Source: Burkholderiales bacterium
Lineage (GTDB): Bacteria; Pseudomonadota; Gammaproteobacteria; Burkholderiales; Burkholderiaceae_C
Direction: 5' to 3'
Assembly: GCA_017307865.1 (NCBI GenBank)
Contig: JAFKGE010000039.1
Coordinates: 1-61,064, forward strand
Length of the DNA stretch: 61,064 nucleotides
Part shown: positions 35,056 to 44,225 of the stretch, one piece after another
How the letters are laid out: each line of letters opens with the position of its first letter
Position numbering within the stretch: the stretch's first letter is position 1
Translations under genes and position numbers: made by a program
Notes under the pieces: model-generated
Told to the model about the DNA's origin: nothing
Seen by the model: the letters and a program-made list of their open reading frames with translations, nothing else
The model's database searches: none

Positions 35056-36234
35056 ATGGTCGCTCCTCGCAGTTTCGCCCTCTCCGCCGATGACCGCGCC
35101 GTACTCGACGCTGCGGACAAGTTCGCCCGCAAGGAATTTGTACCGCTCGCGCGCCGCATGGACGACGAGGAATGGTGGCCTTCGGATATTTTTCAGAAAA
35201 TCGGCGCGGCCGGCTTCATGGGCGTCACAGTACCCACGGAGCATGGCGGCGCAGGCATGGACTTGTTCAGTTCGGGCCTGATCTGCCAGACCTTCGCGCG
35301 TTGGAACCCTGCCATCGCGCTGTCGTGGGCGGCGCACGACAACCTGTGTGTCAACAACATTCATCGCAACGCCAGTGAAGCGCAGCGCCGCCAATACCTG
35401 CCCGGCCTATGCGACGGCAGCAAGATTGGCGCGCTCGGCCTGACCGAACCCGGCGCCGGCTCGGATGCACTAGGTGCCATGCGCACCAGCGCACGCCGTG
35501 AGGGCGACCACTACATCCTCAACGGCACCAAAATCTACATCACCAACGGTCCGGTGGCCGATGTGCTGCTGGTCTACGCCAAGACCGCCCCGGAACTCGG
35601 TGCCAAGGGCATCTCGGCCTTCATCGTCGAAAAGGACTTCCCCGGCTTCAAAGTGGCGCAAAAACTGGTCAAGATGGGCTTTCGCGGCAGCCAGACCGGA
35701 GAGCTGGTGTTTGACAACTGCCGCGTGCCGGCGACCAACCTGGTGGGCAAGGAAAATGAGGGCGTCAAAATCGTCATGAGCGGGCTCGACCTGGAGCGCG
35801 CGCTGGTGGCCGCGCTGTGCGTCGGTATATGCGAGCGCGCGCTCGAATTAGGCGTCGAATACGCCAGGACACGCGTGCAGTTCGGTAAACCTATCGGCAG
35901 CTTTCAGATGGTGCAGGCCATGCTGGCCGAGATGTATACCGAAACCGAGGCAATGAAGACCCTCGTCTGGCGCACGCTGGCCGAGGTCAACGATCTCGAG
36001 GTCGGCAGCGGCGGGCGCGGCGCTGCGCACAAGATCACCGCGGCGTCCATCCTGTACGCGGGTGAGGCCTGCAACCGCATCCTCAACCATGCCGTACAAA
36101 TTCACGGCGGCAGCGGCTACATCTGGGAGTCCGAAATCAACCGGCTGTTCCGCTGCATCAAAATCCTCGAAATCGGTGCGGGCACCTCCGAGGTGCGCAA
36201 AATGATCATCGCAGAGGAACTGCTGCGCAACTGA
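35056..36234 (+). CDS. Acyl-CoA dehydrogenase, isovaleryl-CoA-dehydrogenase-like
   Basis: 392 aa. It has LGLTEPGAGSDA, GTKIYITNGPVAD and GFRGSQTGELVFDNCRVP. The C-terminus is ILEIGAGTSEVRKMI, the isovaleryl-CoA-dehydrogenase signature in which Ala replaces the MCAD-type Glu; the Glu in SGLDLERALV is the expected base. This branch prefers branched or 2-substituted acyl-CoAs, which suits the carboxylase and racemase in the window. A good promoter lies upstream. Confidence 0.9.
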   Translation: MVAPRSFALSADDRAVLDAADKFARKEFVPLARRMDDEEWWPSDIFQKIGAAGFMGVTVPTEHGGAGMDLFSSGLICQTFARWNPAIALSWAAHDNLCVNNIHRNASEAQRRQYLPGLCDGSKIGALGLTEPGAGSDALGAMRTSARREGDHYILNGTKIYITNGPVADVLLVYAKTAPELGAKGISAFIVEKDFPGFKVAQKLVKMGFRGSQTGELVFDNCRVPATNLVGKENEGVKIVMSGLDLERALVAALCVGICERALELGVEYARTRVQFGKPIGSFQMVQAMLAEMYTETEAMKTLVWRTLAEVNDLEVGSGGRGAAHKITAASILYAGEACNRILNHAVQIHGGSGYIWESEINRLFRCIKILEIGAGTSEVRKMIIAEELLRN

Positions 36235-36323
36235 TTCCCTACTGCATTGCCAACAACCGTGCCCGCGCCTTGCCTGAGGCAGGACGCACAACGATTCCAT
36301 AAGGACATAAGGAGACAACGAAC

Positions 36324-37124
36324 ATGGCAACCCCCTCCACCATCCTGTTCGAACAGCGCGGCGCCACGGCCTGGATCACGCTGAACCGGCCCGAGGCCAT
36401 GAACGCGCTCTCCGACGCCATGTGCGCCGAACTGCTCGAGGCCACCGAGCGCTGCGAGCGCGATACCTCGATCCGCGTGATCGTGCTCACCGGCGCCGGA
36501 CGCGCGTTCTGCGCGGGCGCCGACCTCAAGGGCGTATTCGAAAACAAGCAAAGCAGCCCAGGCCCGCGCGACCCCATGGGCGAGTTCCTCGACCTGGTCA
36601 ACCGCATGATGGACAAACTGCGCTTTTGTCCCAAACCGACCATTGCAGCACTCAACGGTCTGACCATTGCCGGCGGGCTCGAGTTGGCCATGGCCTGCGA
36701 CCTGATGCTGGCCACCGAGAGTACGCGCATCGGCGACGCGCACGCCAATTTCGGCGTCTTTCCCGGTGCCGGCGGCGCGGCCATCCTGCCGCGGCGCATA
36801 GGGCCGACGGCGGCCAAGTACCTGCTCTTCACGGGCGACACCATGCCCGCACGCGACCTGGTGCCGCTGGGCCTCGTGAACCGTGTCGTGCCCGACGCCG
36901 AGTTCGTACCCGAGGTCGAGAAGCTCGCCGCACGTATCGCCAGCAAGAGCCCGCTGGTGCTGCGCCGCATGAAGCAGACCGTGGCCGACGGGCTCGAGCA
37001 GCCGCAAGCTGCAGCGCTGCGCCTGGAGCGCCTGGTGCTCGAGGCGCACAGCCATTCGCACGACATCCAGGAAGGCCTCGCAGCCTTCGTCGGCAAGCGC
37101 ACGCCCGACTTCAAGGGCTATTGA
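36324..37124 (+). CDS. Enoyl-CoA hydratase/isomerase (crotonase family)
   Basis: 266 aa preceded by AAGGAGACAACGAAC. It shows NRPEAMNAL, RAFCAGADLKG, LTIAGGLELAMACDLM with the first catalytic Glu, and NFGVFPGAGGAA; the second Glu position is changed (HANFG rather than PExxLG). It may be an isomerase, or a hydratase with one acid. It follows the isovaleryl-type dehydrogenase by 89 bp. Confidence 0.88.
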   Translation: MATPSTILFEQRGATAWITLNRPEAMNALSDAMCAELLEATERCERDTSIRVIVLTGAGRAFCAGADLKGVFENKQSSPGPRDPMGEFLDLVNRMMDKLRFCPKPTIAALNGLTIAGGLELAMACDLMLATESTRIGDAHANFGVFPGAGGAAILPRRIGPTAAKYLLFTGDTMPARDLVPLGLVNRVVPDAEFVPEVEKLAARIASKSPLVLRRMKQTVADGLEQPQAAALRLERLVLEAHSHSHDIQEGLAAFVGKRTPDFKGY

Positions 37125-37291
37125 ACCCCGGCTGCGGCGCGAGCGCCCAAAGTGGATCGCGCCGGCCACGGCAAAGTATTTTTTGAGAAATCAATCCCGA
37201 AAAGATAGCTGCTTACGCTTTATTCACAAGCATCGAATGCCTATTTTTATCATCCATTATTGCTATTGTTTTTGAAACTCAGGAGCCCTCC
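37125..37291 (+). promoter_or_regulatory. AT-rich gap before the second thiolase operon
   Basis: This 167-bp stretch is clearly richer in A and T than its surroundings (TATTTTTTGAGAAAT, CTATTTTTATCATCC, TTGCTATTGTTTTTG) and ends with CAGGAG before the ATG. TTCACA, 17 bases and TTTATC is a possible weak sigma70 promoter. No gene is present. Confidence 0.35.
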
Positions 37292-38539
37292 ATGAGCCAC
37301 ACCCAGCCTCCCGTTTACATCGCCGGCATCGGCATGACACCCACCGGCAAGTTCCTTGACAAGAGCATCAAACAGCTCACGGCCGACGCTGTGCATGCGG
37401 CGCTCGCGGACGCGGGCCTTTCGGTAGCCGACATCGAATCGGCCTTTTTCTCCAACGCCACACAAGGCGCGCTCGAGGGGCAGACCATGGTGCGCGGCCA
37501 GATCGCGCTGCGCACCATGGGCTTCGAGGCCATTCCCATCTTCAACGTCGAGAACGCCTGCGCGAGCGCAAGCTCGGCGTTTCACCTCGCAGTGCAGTAC
37601 GTGCGCTCGGGCGCGGGCGAGATCGCGCTTGCCGTGGGCGCCGAAAAAATGTTCTGCGCCGACAAGGCCAAGATGTTCAGCGTGTTCGACGGTGCCTGGG
37701 ACGTCTCCACCGTCGAGCAAAACAAAAGCACGCTGCTGCAAATGGGCCACGGCGTCGTGCCGCCCGAGGGCAGTACGTCCAAGGCGCCGTACAGCCTGTT
37801 CATGGACATCTACGCGGCCTTCGGGCGTTTTCACATGCGCGAGTTCGGCACCACGCAGCGCCAGATCGCCGCGGTCTCGGCCAAGAACCACGGCCACTCG
37901 GTACACAACCCGCTCGCGCAGTACCGCAACGCCTACACCATCGACGAAGTGCTGGCTGCGCCGCCCATCACCTACCCGCTCACGCTGCCCATGTGCGCGC
38001 CCGTGAGCGACGGCGCTGCGGCGGCCATCGTCTGCTCCGAAGCCGCGCTCGCCAAGCTCGCGCAGCGCCAGCGCGCAATCCGCGTGCTCGCCTCGGTGAT
38101 CGCCACGGGCACCAACCGCCGCCCCGAAGACGTGGGGCAGCACCTCACCGTGCGCGCCGCCAAAAAAGCGTATGAAATGGCCGGCGTCGGTCCCAAGGAC
38201 ATCTCCGTGGCCGAGGTGCACGACGCCACCGCGATCGGCGAGATCATCCAGAGCGAAAACCTCGGCTTTTGCGCCTTCGGTGAGGGTGGCCCGCTCGCCG
38301 AGCGCGGCGAAACCACGCTCGGCGGACGCATCCCCATCAACACCTCGGGCGGCCTCGAATCCAAGGGCCACCCCATAGGCGCGACCGGCATAGGCCAGCT
38401 GCACGAACTCGTGCAACAGCTGCGCGGCGAGGCCGGCGCGCGCCAGGTGCAGGGCGCGCGCCTGGCGATTGCCGAAAACGGCGGCGGCCTCTACGGCTTG
38501 GAAGAAGCCGTGGCCGCGATCACCATCCTGGGCCGCTGA
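37292..38539 (+). CDS. Thiolase, acetyl-CoA acetyltransferase-like
   Basis: 415 aa. The nucleophilic Cys is in FNVENACASASSAF, the His in ESKGHPIGATGIGQ, and AENGGGLYGLEEA lies near the C-terminus. The ISVAEVHDATAIGEI segment places it in the SCP-x-like branch. It would release acetyl- or propionyl-CoA. An ATG with CAGGAG upstream is clear. It precedes an SDR by 13 bp. Confidence 0.9.
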   Translation: MSHTQPPVYIAGIGMTPTGKFLDKSIKQLTADAVHAALADAGLSVADIESAFFSNATQGALEGQTMVRGQIALRTMGFEAIPIFNVENACASASSAFHLAVQYVRSGAGEIALAVGAEKMFCADKAKMFSVFDGAWDVSTVEQNKSTLLQMGHGVVPPEGSTSKAPYSLFMDIYAAFGRFHMREFGTTQRQIAAVSAKNHGHSVHNPLAQYRNAYTIDEVLAAPPITYPLTLPMCAPVSDGAAAAIVCSEAALAKLAQRQRAIRVLASVIATGTNRRPEDVGQHLTVRAAKKAYEMAGVGPKDISVAEVHDATAIGEIIQSENLGFCAFGEGGPLAERGETTLGGRIPINTSGGLESKGHPIGATGIGQLHELVQQLRGEAGARQVQGARLAIAENGGGLYGLEEAVAAITILGR

Positions 38540-38552
38540 AGCGGGGCGCGTC

Positions 38553-39320
38553 ATGAATCCACGAGACAAAGTCGCCATCGTCACGGGCGGAGCCTCCGGG
38601 CTGGGCCGCGCAGTCGCGCAGGCCTTGCACGATGCGGGCGCAAGCGTGGTCTTGTTCGACCGCAATGCCGAACTTGGGACGCAGGCCGCCGCCGAGCTTG
38701 GGCAGCGCGCGCTGTTCGCGCAAGTCGATGTCACGAGCGAAGAGCAGGTGCAGGCAGGTCTGGACGCTGCCATGGCGCGGTTTGGCGCCGTGCATATCTG
38801 CGTCAACTGCGCCGGGGTTCCTGACGCCGCCAAAACCGTGTCTGATGGCAAACCCTTTCCGCTCGCGGTCTGGCAGAAGGTGATCGCGATCAACCTCACG
38901 GGCACCTTCAATGTACTGCGGCTGGCCGCCGTGCTCATGGCGCGCAACACCCCCGAGGGCGAAGAGCGTGGCGTGATCGTGAATCTTTCCTCCGGCGCCG
39001 CACACGACGGCCAGATGGGCCAGGCAGCCTATGCCGCCAGCAAGGCCGGCGTGATCGGACTCACCTTGCCCGTGGCGCGCGACCTGGCAGAGCACGGCAT
39101 ACGCTGCGTAGCCGTGGCTCCAGGGCTGTTCGACACGCCCATGGTCGCGGGGCTGCCGAAAAAAGTGGCGCAGGCCATCGTCGATCGCATGGTGCTGTTC
39201 CCGCCACGCATGGGGCGCCCTGCGGAGCTCGCCCACCTGGTGCGCAGCGTCGTGGAAAACCCCTACATCAATGCCACCTGTCTGCACATAGACGCCGGTG
39301 CACGCATGAGCGCCCGCTGA
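38553..39320 (+). CDS. SDR, 3-hydroxyacyl-CoA dehydrogenase type II-like
   Basis: 255 aa from ATG 38553. The site VTGGASGLGRAVAQAL, then VLFDRN (Asp, NAD-type), NCAGV, YAASK and the VAPGLFDTPM loop are seen. The AALxARN-PEGEERGVIVN segment is typical of HSD17B10-like hydroxyacyl-CoA dehydrogenases. It oxidises 3-hydroxyacyl-CoA for the thiolase just upstream. Confidence 0.88.
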   Translation: MNPRDKVAIVTGGASGLGRAVAQALHDAGASVVLFDRNAELGTQAAAELGQRALFAQVDVTSEEQVQAGLDAAMARFGAVHICVNCAGVPDAAKTVSDGKPFPLAVWQKVIAINLTGTFNVLRLAAVLMARNTPEGEERGVIVNLSSGAAHDGQMGQAAYAASKAGVIGLTLPVARDLAEHGIRCVAVAPGLFDTPMVAGLPKKVAQAIVDRMVLFPPRMGRPAELAHLVRSVVENPYINATCLHIDAGARMSAR

Positions 39321-39380
39321 GCGTTCCATGCTCACATCGCCCTCTCCTTCCTCCATCCCACCCCTGTCCCGGAGCCCATC

Positions 39381-40541
39381 ATGAACTTTCTGCCCACCGA
39401 AGAACAACGCATGGCCGTCGAAGGCTTCACCCGCTTTCTCGAAGACAAACTGCGCCCCATCGTGCAGCGCTACCAGCCCGACAAGCTCATCGAAAAAGAG
39501 CGCATGCTCGAGATTTTCCAGATGATGCTGCCCTACGGCATGGGCGGCAACGGCCTGATCTCGGAAGAAAACGGCGGCATGGGGCTCTCCTGGCTGACCT
39601 ACGCGCTGATGTACGAGCAGCTCGCGCGCATCTCGGGCGACGTGGCCATTTCGCTCTTGATCCAGCAACTCGGCGCGTATTCGCTCGAAGTCTGCTCGAA
39701 CGACGCCATGCGCCAAAAATACCTGCCACGCATGGTGCGCGCCGAGATCATCGCGTGCAGCGGCATCAGCGAGCCGGGCGTGGGCTCGAACGTGGCCGAA
39801 GTCACCTGCCGCGCACAGCGCGACGGCGACCACTACATCGTCACGGGCGAAAAAACCTGGATCTCGAACGGCCACTACTCCGACTTTTGCATGGTCATCG
39901 TGCGCACCTCGAGCGAAGGCTCGGGCAACCTCTCGATGATCCTCGTGGACCGCGCCGAGCACGGCTACGAAAGCCGCAACATCGACAAGCTCGGCCTCAA
40001 CAGCACCTCGACCGCGCAGCTCTTTTTCGACCACGTGCGCGTACCCGCCGAAAACATGATGCTCACGCCGGGCGCAGGCCTCAAAAACACCATGGTGCTG
40101 TTCGAAAAAGCCCGCCCCATGGTGGGCCTGACCTCGATCGGCATCGCGCAGGCCGCGCTCGACAAGGCCGTGGCCTACGCCAAGGAACGGCGCCAGCACG
40201 GCAAGCCCATCGGCGGCCACCAGTTGATCCAGGGCATGCTGGCCGAGGCCGCCACCGAGCTCGACGCCGCGCGCCTGCTCGTGTACCGCGCGTTTAACCT
40301 GATTGACCACGGCGTGCGCAGCGAAATACAAAGCGCCATGGCCAAATGGTATGCCACCGAGATGGCGGTGGAGGTAGCCTCCAAAGCCCTGCAGGTGCAC
40401 GGCGGCAACGGAATCACCAAGGAGTTCGGAGTGGAATTGCTGTTCAGAAACGCCCGCATGATGCCCATCCCCGATGGCACGACGGAGATTCAAAAACTCA
40501 TCATCGGCCGCGCGCTGACCGGCATCAATGCCTTCTCCTGA
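39381..40541 (+). CDS. Acyl-CoA dehydrogenase with Asp at the catalytic position
   Basis: 386 aa. CSGISEPGVGSNV, GEKTWISNGHYSDF and NSTSTAQLFFDHVRVP are present. The usual EGTNEIQ motif reads DGTTEIQKLI, so Asp replaces Glu at the MCAD catalytic position. Asp in this role is known in some dehydrogenases acting on cyclic substrates, so this is the best candidate here for a cyclohexane(ene)carboxyl-CoA dehydrogenase; that link is inference. It ends 13 bp before the second livG. Confidence 0.85.
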   Translation: MNFLPTEEQRMAVEGFTRFLEDKLRPIVQRYQPDKLIEKERMLEIFQMMLPYGMGGNGLISEENGGMGLSWLTYALMYEQLARISGDVAISLLIQQLGAYSLEVCSNDAMRQKYLPRMVRAEIIACSGISEPGVGSNVAEVTCRAQRDGDHYIVTGEKTWISNGHYSDFCMVIVRTSSEGSGNLSMILVDRAEHGYESRNIDKLGLNSTSTAQLFFDHVRVPAENMMLTPGAGLKNTMVLFEKARPMVGLTSIGIAQAALDKAVAYAKERRQHGKPIGGHQLIQGMLAEAATELDAARLLVYRAFNLIDHGVRSEIQSAMAKWYATEMAVEVASKALQVHGGNGITKEFGVELLFRNARMMPIPDGTTEIQKLIIGRALTGINAFS

Positions 40542-40554
40542 TCATTCCTGCTCC

Positions 40555-41352
40555 ATGGACAAACACACCTCTGCGGGAGCCGGCAAGGCCACCGTGCTGC
40601 AAGCACAAAACGTCACCCTGCGCTTCGGCGGTGTCACCGCGCTGTCCGAAGTGTCGGTGGATGTGCGCGACGACGAACTGCTCGCCATCATCGGCCCCAA
40701 CGGCGCCGGCAAGAGTTCGCTCATGAACGTGCTCAGCGGTTTTTACCTGCCGCAGGATGGCACGGTGCATTACCGCGGCAAAAGCATCAAGGGCCGTGCG
40801 GTGCACCAGATTGCGCGTGACGGCATCGTGCGCACCTTCCAGGGCACGCACCTGTTTTCGAACATGAGCGTGATCGACAACATCCTCGTGGGCCGCTACA
40901 GCCTCATGCGCTCGGGCCTGCTGCAGTCCTTCCTCTACTTTCCGTGGACGCAGCGCGAAGAGTCGCAGCACCGCGAGGTGGTCGAGGACATCATCGACTT
41001 CCTTGAAATCGAAAGCATCCGCCACCAGCCCGTGGGCACGCTGGGCTACGGGCTGCGCAAGCGCGTCGACCTGGGCCGCGCACTCGCGATGGAGCCCCAG
41101 GTCTTGCTGATGGACGAACCCATGGCCGGCATGAACACTGAAGAAAAAGAAGACCTTGCGCGCTTCATCATCGACGTGCGCGAAGCCAAGCACATCCCCG
41201 TGGTGCTCGTGGAGCACGACATGGGCGTGGTCATGGACTTGGCCGACCGCGTGGCTGTGCTCGACTTCGGCCGCAAGATCGCCGACGGCACGCCCGCGCA
41301 GGTGCAGGCCGACCTGGCCGTGGTCAAAGCCTATCTGGGAGCCGCGGCATGA
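40555..41352 (+). CDS. livG: ABC transporter ATP-binding protein, LivG type (cassette 2)
   Basis: 265 aa from ATG 40555. Walker A is GPNGAGKSSLMN, the signature LGYGLRKRVDLG, and Walker B VLLMDEPMAGMN, with LVEHDMGVVMDLADRV near the end. It is a diverged homologue of the LivG at 5772-6554. It overlaps the ligase start by ATGA, as its counterpart does in cassette 1. Confidence 0.92.
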   Translation: MDKHTSAGAGKATVLQAQNVTLRFGGVTALSEVSVDVRDDELLAIIGPNGAGKSSLMNVLSGFYLPQDGTVHYRGKSIKGRAVHQIARDGIVRTFQGTHLFSNMSVIDNILVGRYSLMRSGLLQSFLYFPWTQREESQHREVVEDIIDFLEIESIRHQPVGTLGYGLRKRVDLGRALAMEPQVLLMDEPMAGMNTEEKEDLARFIIDVREAKHIPVVLVEHDMGVVMDLADRVAVLDFGRKIADGTPAQVQADLAVVKAYLGAAA

Positions 41353-43337
41353 GTGTTCGCCCCTCCACCCCCGCGGCCGTGCACGCCATTCCCACGCTGC
41401 CGCAAACCCTGTTAGCACACGCACAAAACCACCCGCAGCGCCTGGCTCAGCGTGTCAAACGCAAGGGCATCTGGCGCACCTACACCTGGGGCGACGTGTT
41501 CGAGCGCGTGCGCAACATCTCGCTGGGCGCGGCGGCGCAGGGCCTGCTGCGTGGCGAGACCGTCGTCATCATCGGTGAAAACGAACCCGAACACTTCTGG
41601 GCACTGTTCGCCGCGCAGTCGCTCGGCGCCAAGACCGTCTCTGTGTATCCCGACGCCACGCCCGACGAGCTCCACTACCTCAGCGAAGACTCCGAGGCGC
41701 GCTTCATCTTCGCGCAAGACCAGGAGCAGGTGGACAAGGCGCTCGCGGTGCTCGACCGTCTGCCCGACATCCGCGGCATCGCGTATTGGGACGACGCGGG
41801 CATGTGGTCGTACCGGCACCCTCTGCTGCACTCGCTGGACGCCTTGAGCGCCGAAGGTGCGCGCCAGCATGAGCGCCAGCCCCAGCGCTTTGCGCGCGAA
41901 ATCGCCGACGGCCAGGCCGACGACCTGGCGCTGCTGACCTACACCTCGGGCACCACGAGCAAGCCCAAGGGCGTGATGATCAGCCACCGCTGGCTGAGAG
42001 ACAACGCCCTGCGCATGAAGAGCGCGCTGCCGCTGCAAGAGGGCATGGAATACCTCTCGTACACGCCGCTGGCCTGGGTGACCGAGCAGTTGCTGGGCGT
42101 GACGCTGGGCCTGATCACGCCCCTGGTGGTGAACTTCCCCGAGGCGCCCGACCAGGTCTTGCCCAACCTGCGCGAGCTCGCACCGCACATCGTGCTCTTC
42201 GGCCCGCGCCAGTGGGAAAACATCGCCGCGACCATCGAAGCACGCATGCTGGACGCAGGCTGGCTCGCACGCCGCATCTATCGCTGGGGCTTGCGCGTGG
42301 GCCACGACGTGCACGTGGCGCGGCTCGAAGGGCGCGCGGCGCCGCTTACCTCGCGCCTGCTGCTGCCGCTGGCCGAAGCGCTGGTGCTGCACCCTCTGCG
42401 CGACCAGTTCGGCTTCATCCACAGCAAGATAGCCGTCTCGGGCGGCACGGCCATGGCGCCCGATGTGTTCCGCCTGTTTCACGCCATGGGCGTGGGCCTG
42501 CGCAACATCTATGGCTGCTCGGAATTCGGCCTGATCGCCGGCCACCGTGGCCAAAGCTACGACCTCGAGACCGTGGGCCCGCTGCTCGACGTCGATCCCA
42601 CCTTCGGCGAACCGCTGCAGGCGCGCATCGCCGACAACGGCGAGCTGCAGCTGCGCGGCGGCACGGGGTTTCTGGGCTACTGGCACAAGCCCGACAAGAC
42701 GGCCGCCATCCTGCGCGACGGCTGGTACCTCAGCGGCGACGCGGTGCGCCAGACCGAGCGCGGCGAGCTCGTCTACCTCGACCGCGTCGAACACCTCGTC
42801 AAACTCGCGAGCGGCCACCTGTACCCGCCGCAGTTCATCGAGACGCGGTTGCGCTTTTCGCCCTACATCAAGGACGTGATGGTGCTCGGCGACGCTACCC
42901 GCCCCTGGGTCGGCGCGCTGATCAACATCGACATGGCCGTCACGAGCCGCTGGGCCGAGGAGCGGCGCATCGCGTTCTCGACCTTCACCGACCTGTCGCA
43001 ACGCCCCGAGGTGCGCGAACTGGTGCGCGAGGAGATCCGCCGCATCAACCAGTTCCTGCCCGAGGGCTCGCGCGTGGTGCGCTTTGCCAACTTCCCCAAG
43101 GAGCTCGACCCCGACGAAGGCGAACTCACGCGCACGCGCAAGCTGCGCCGTGAGTTCCTCGAGGTGCGCTACCGCGCGCTCATCGAGGGCCTGTATGCGG
43201 GTGCTGCTGACATTCCCTGCGAGATCGCCGTGACCTACCAGGACGGCCGCCAGGGCGTGCTGCGCGCCACCGTCGTCGCCACCGATATCGCCCCCCCAAC
43301 CGCACAGGAGCGCAACACCCGGAGTGCCCAAGCATGA
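41349..43337 (+). CDS. Long-chain-type acyl-CoA synthetase embedded in the Liv operon (cassette 2)
   Basis: 662 aa. The P-loop is LTYTSGTTSKPKGVMISH, with later IYGCSEFGLIAG, WYLSGDAVRQ and RVEHLVKLASGHLYPPQFIE. It has a C-terminal extension of about 40 residues (after ALIEGLYAG) compared with the cassette-1 enzyme. Its position between LivG and LivH and the overlaps at both ends (ATGA) repeat the cassette-1 layout, so import and CoA activation are again linked. The substrate is unknown. Confidence 0.88.
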   Translation: MSVRPSTPAAVHAIPTLPQTLLAHAQNHPQRLAQRVKRKGIWRTYTWGDVFERVRNISLGAAAQGLLRGETVVIIGENEPEHFWALFAAQSLGAKTVSVYPDATPDELHYLSEDSEARFIFAQDQEQVDKALAVLDRLPDIRGIAYWDDAGMWSYRHPLLHSLDALSAEGARQHERQPQRFAREIADGQADDLALLTYTSGTTSKPKGVMISHRWLRDNALRMKSALPLQEGMEYLSYTPLAWVTEQLLGVTLGLITPLVVNFPEAPDQVLPNLRELAPHIVLFGPRQWENIAATIEARMLDAGWLARRIYRWGLRVGHDVHVARLEGRAAPLTSRLLLPLAEALVLHPLRDQFGFIHSKIAVSGGTAMAPDVFRLFHAMGVGLRNIYGCSEFGLIAGHRGQSYDLETVGPLLDVDPTFGEPLQARIADNGELQLRGGTGFLGYWHKPDKTAAILRDGWYLSGDAVRQTERGELVYLDRVEHLVKLASGHLYPPQFIETRLRFSPYIKDVMVLGDATRPWVGALINIDMAVTSRWAEERRIAFSTFTDLSQRPEVRELVREEIRRINQFLPEGSRVVRFANFPKELDPDEGELTRTRKLRREFLEVRYRALIEGLYAGAADIPCEIAVTYQDGRQGVLRATVVATDIAPPTAQERNTRSAQA

Positions 43338-44221
43338 TGACCGAATTCTTCAACTACGCTCTCAATGGCGCCCTGCTCGGAATGCTGTACGCGCTCGTCG
43401 CCATGGGCTTCGTCGTGATCTACCGCGCGAGCAAGGTCTTCAACATGGCCGTGGGCGAAATGATCGTGCTCGGCGCGTTTTTGCTCTGGTGGGCGATCCA
43501 GTCGCGCGGCCTGCATCCGGCGCTGGGCATAGGCGTTGCGCTGCTGATCGCGGTCGTGGTCGGGTTGCTCATCGAGCGCTTGCTGTTCAGACGCCTGATC
43601 GGCGAGTCGGTGTTCTCCATGATCATGGTCACGATCGGGCTCTTGATCCTCATGCGCGGCCTGGTGCTCGTGATCTGGGGCCCGCAAGAGCGCCAGTTCC
43701 CGGCGATCTTTCCGCTCGCGCCGCTGATCGTGTTCGACATGATCGTGCCGCGCGCGCTCGCCGCGGGCGGCGTCATCGCGGTGCTTGCTGCGCTGGGGTT
43801 GCACTGGTTTTTCAACCACAGCCGCAACGGCCTGGCCATGTCCGCGGTGGCCGAAGACCACCAGATTGCCCTCTCCATGGGCATCAGCGTGCGCCGCTCG
43901 ATCGCCTTTGCCTGGGCGCTCGGTGGCGTACTCTCGGTCGTCACCGCCATGGTCTATCTGAGCGGCAAGTCGCTCACCTTCCTGTCCTCGGAAATCGGCT
44001 TTGCCGCGCTGCCCGTGGCCTTGCTCGCGGGCCTCGAGTCGATCGCCGGCCTGCTGCTCGCCGGTCTCATCGTCGGTATCGTGCAGGGGCTCACTGCAGC
44101 CTACATTGACCCACTGATCGGCGGCAACGCCGCTGCGGTGGTGCCCTACATCTTCATGCTGGTGGTGCTGGTGGTGCGTCCTACCGGCATGTTCGGCTGG
44201 AAACGCATCGAAAGAGTCTAA
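43334..44221 (+). CDS. livH: ABC transporter permease, LivH type (cassette 2)
   Basis: 295 aa, about eight membrane segments. LivH motifs: GMLYALVAMGFVVIYRASKV, FNMAVGEMIVLGAF, and near the C-terminus AGLESIAGLLLAGLIVGIVQ. It overlaps the synthetase stop by ATGA and is followed by livM after 4 bp. Confidence 0.92.
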   Translation: MMTEFFNYALNGALLGMLYALVAMGFVVIYRASKVFNMAVGEMIVLGAFLLWWAIQSRGLHPALGIGVALLIAVVVGLLIERLLFRRLIGESVFSMIMVTIGLLILMRGLVLVIWGPQERQFPAIFPLAPLIVFDMIVPRALAAGGVIAVLAALGLHWFFNHSRNGLAMSAVAEDHQIALSMGISVRRSIAFAWALGGVLSVVTAMVYLSGKSLTFLSSEIGFAALPVALLAGLESIAGLLLAGLIVGIVQGLTAAYIDPLIGGNAAAVVPYIFMLVVLVVRPTGMFGWKRIERV

Positions 44222-44225
44222 AAAC

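Noticed and set aside
38520-40493. Very long antisense reading frames (also at 37250-38950 and 41412-43331), 566-657 codons
   Set aside because: They lie opposite well-supported genes, translate to low-complexity His/Ala/Gly/Arg-rich sequence and have no family motifs. They reflect high-GC codon bias.
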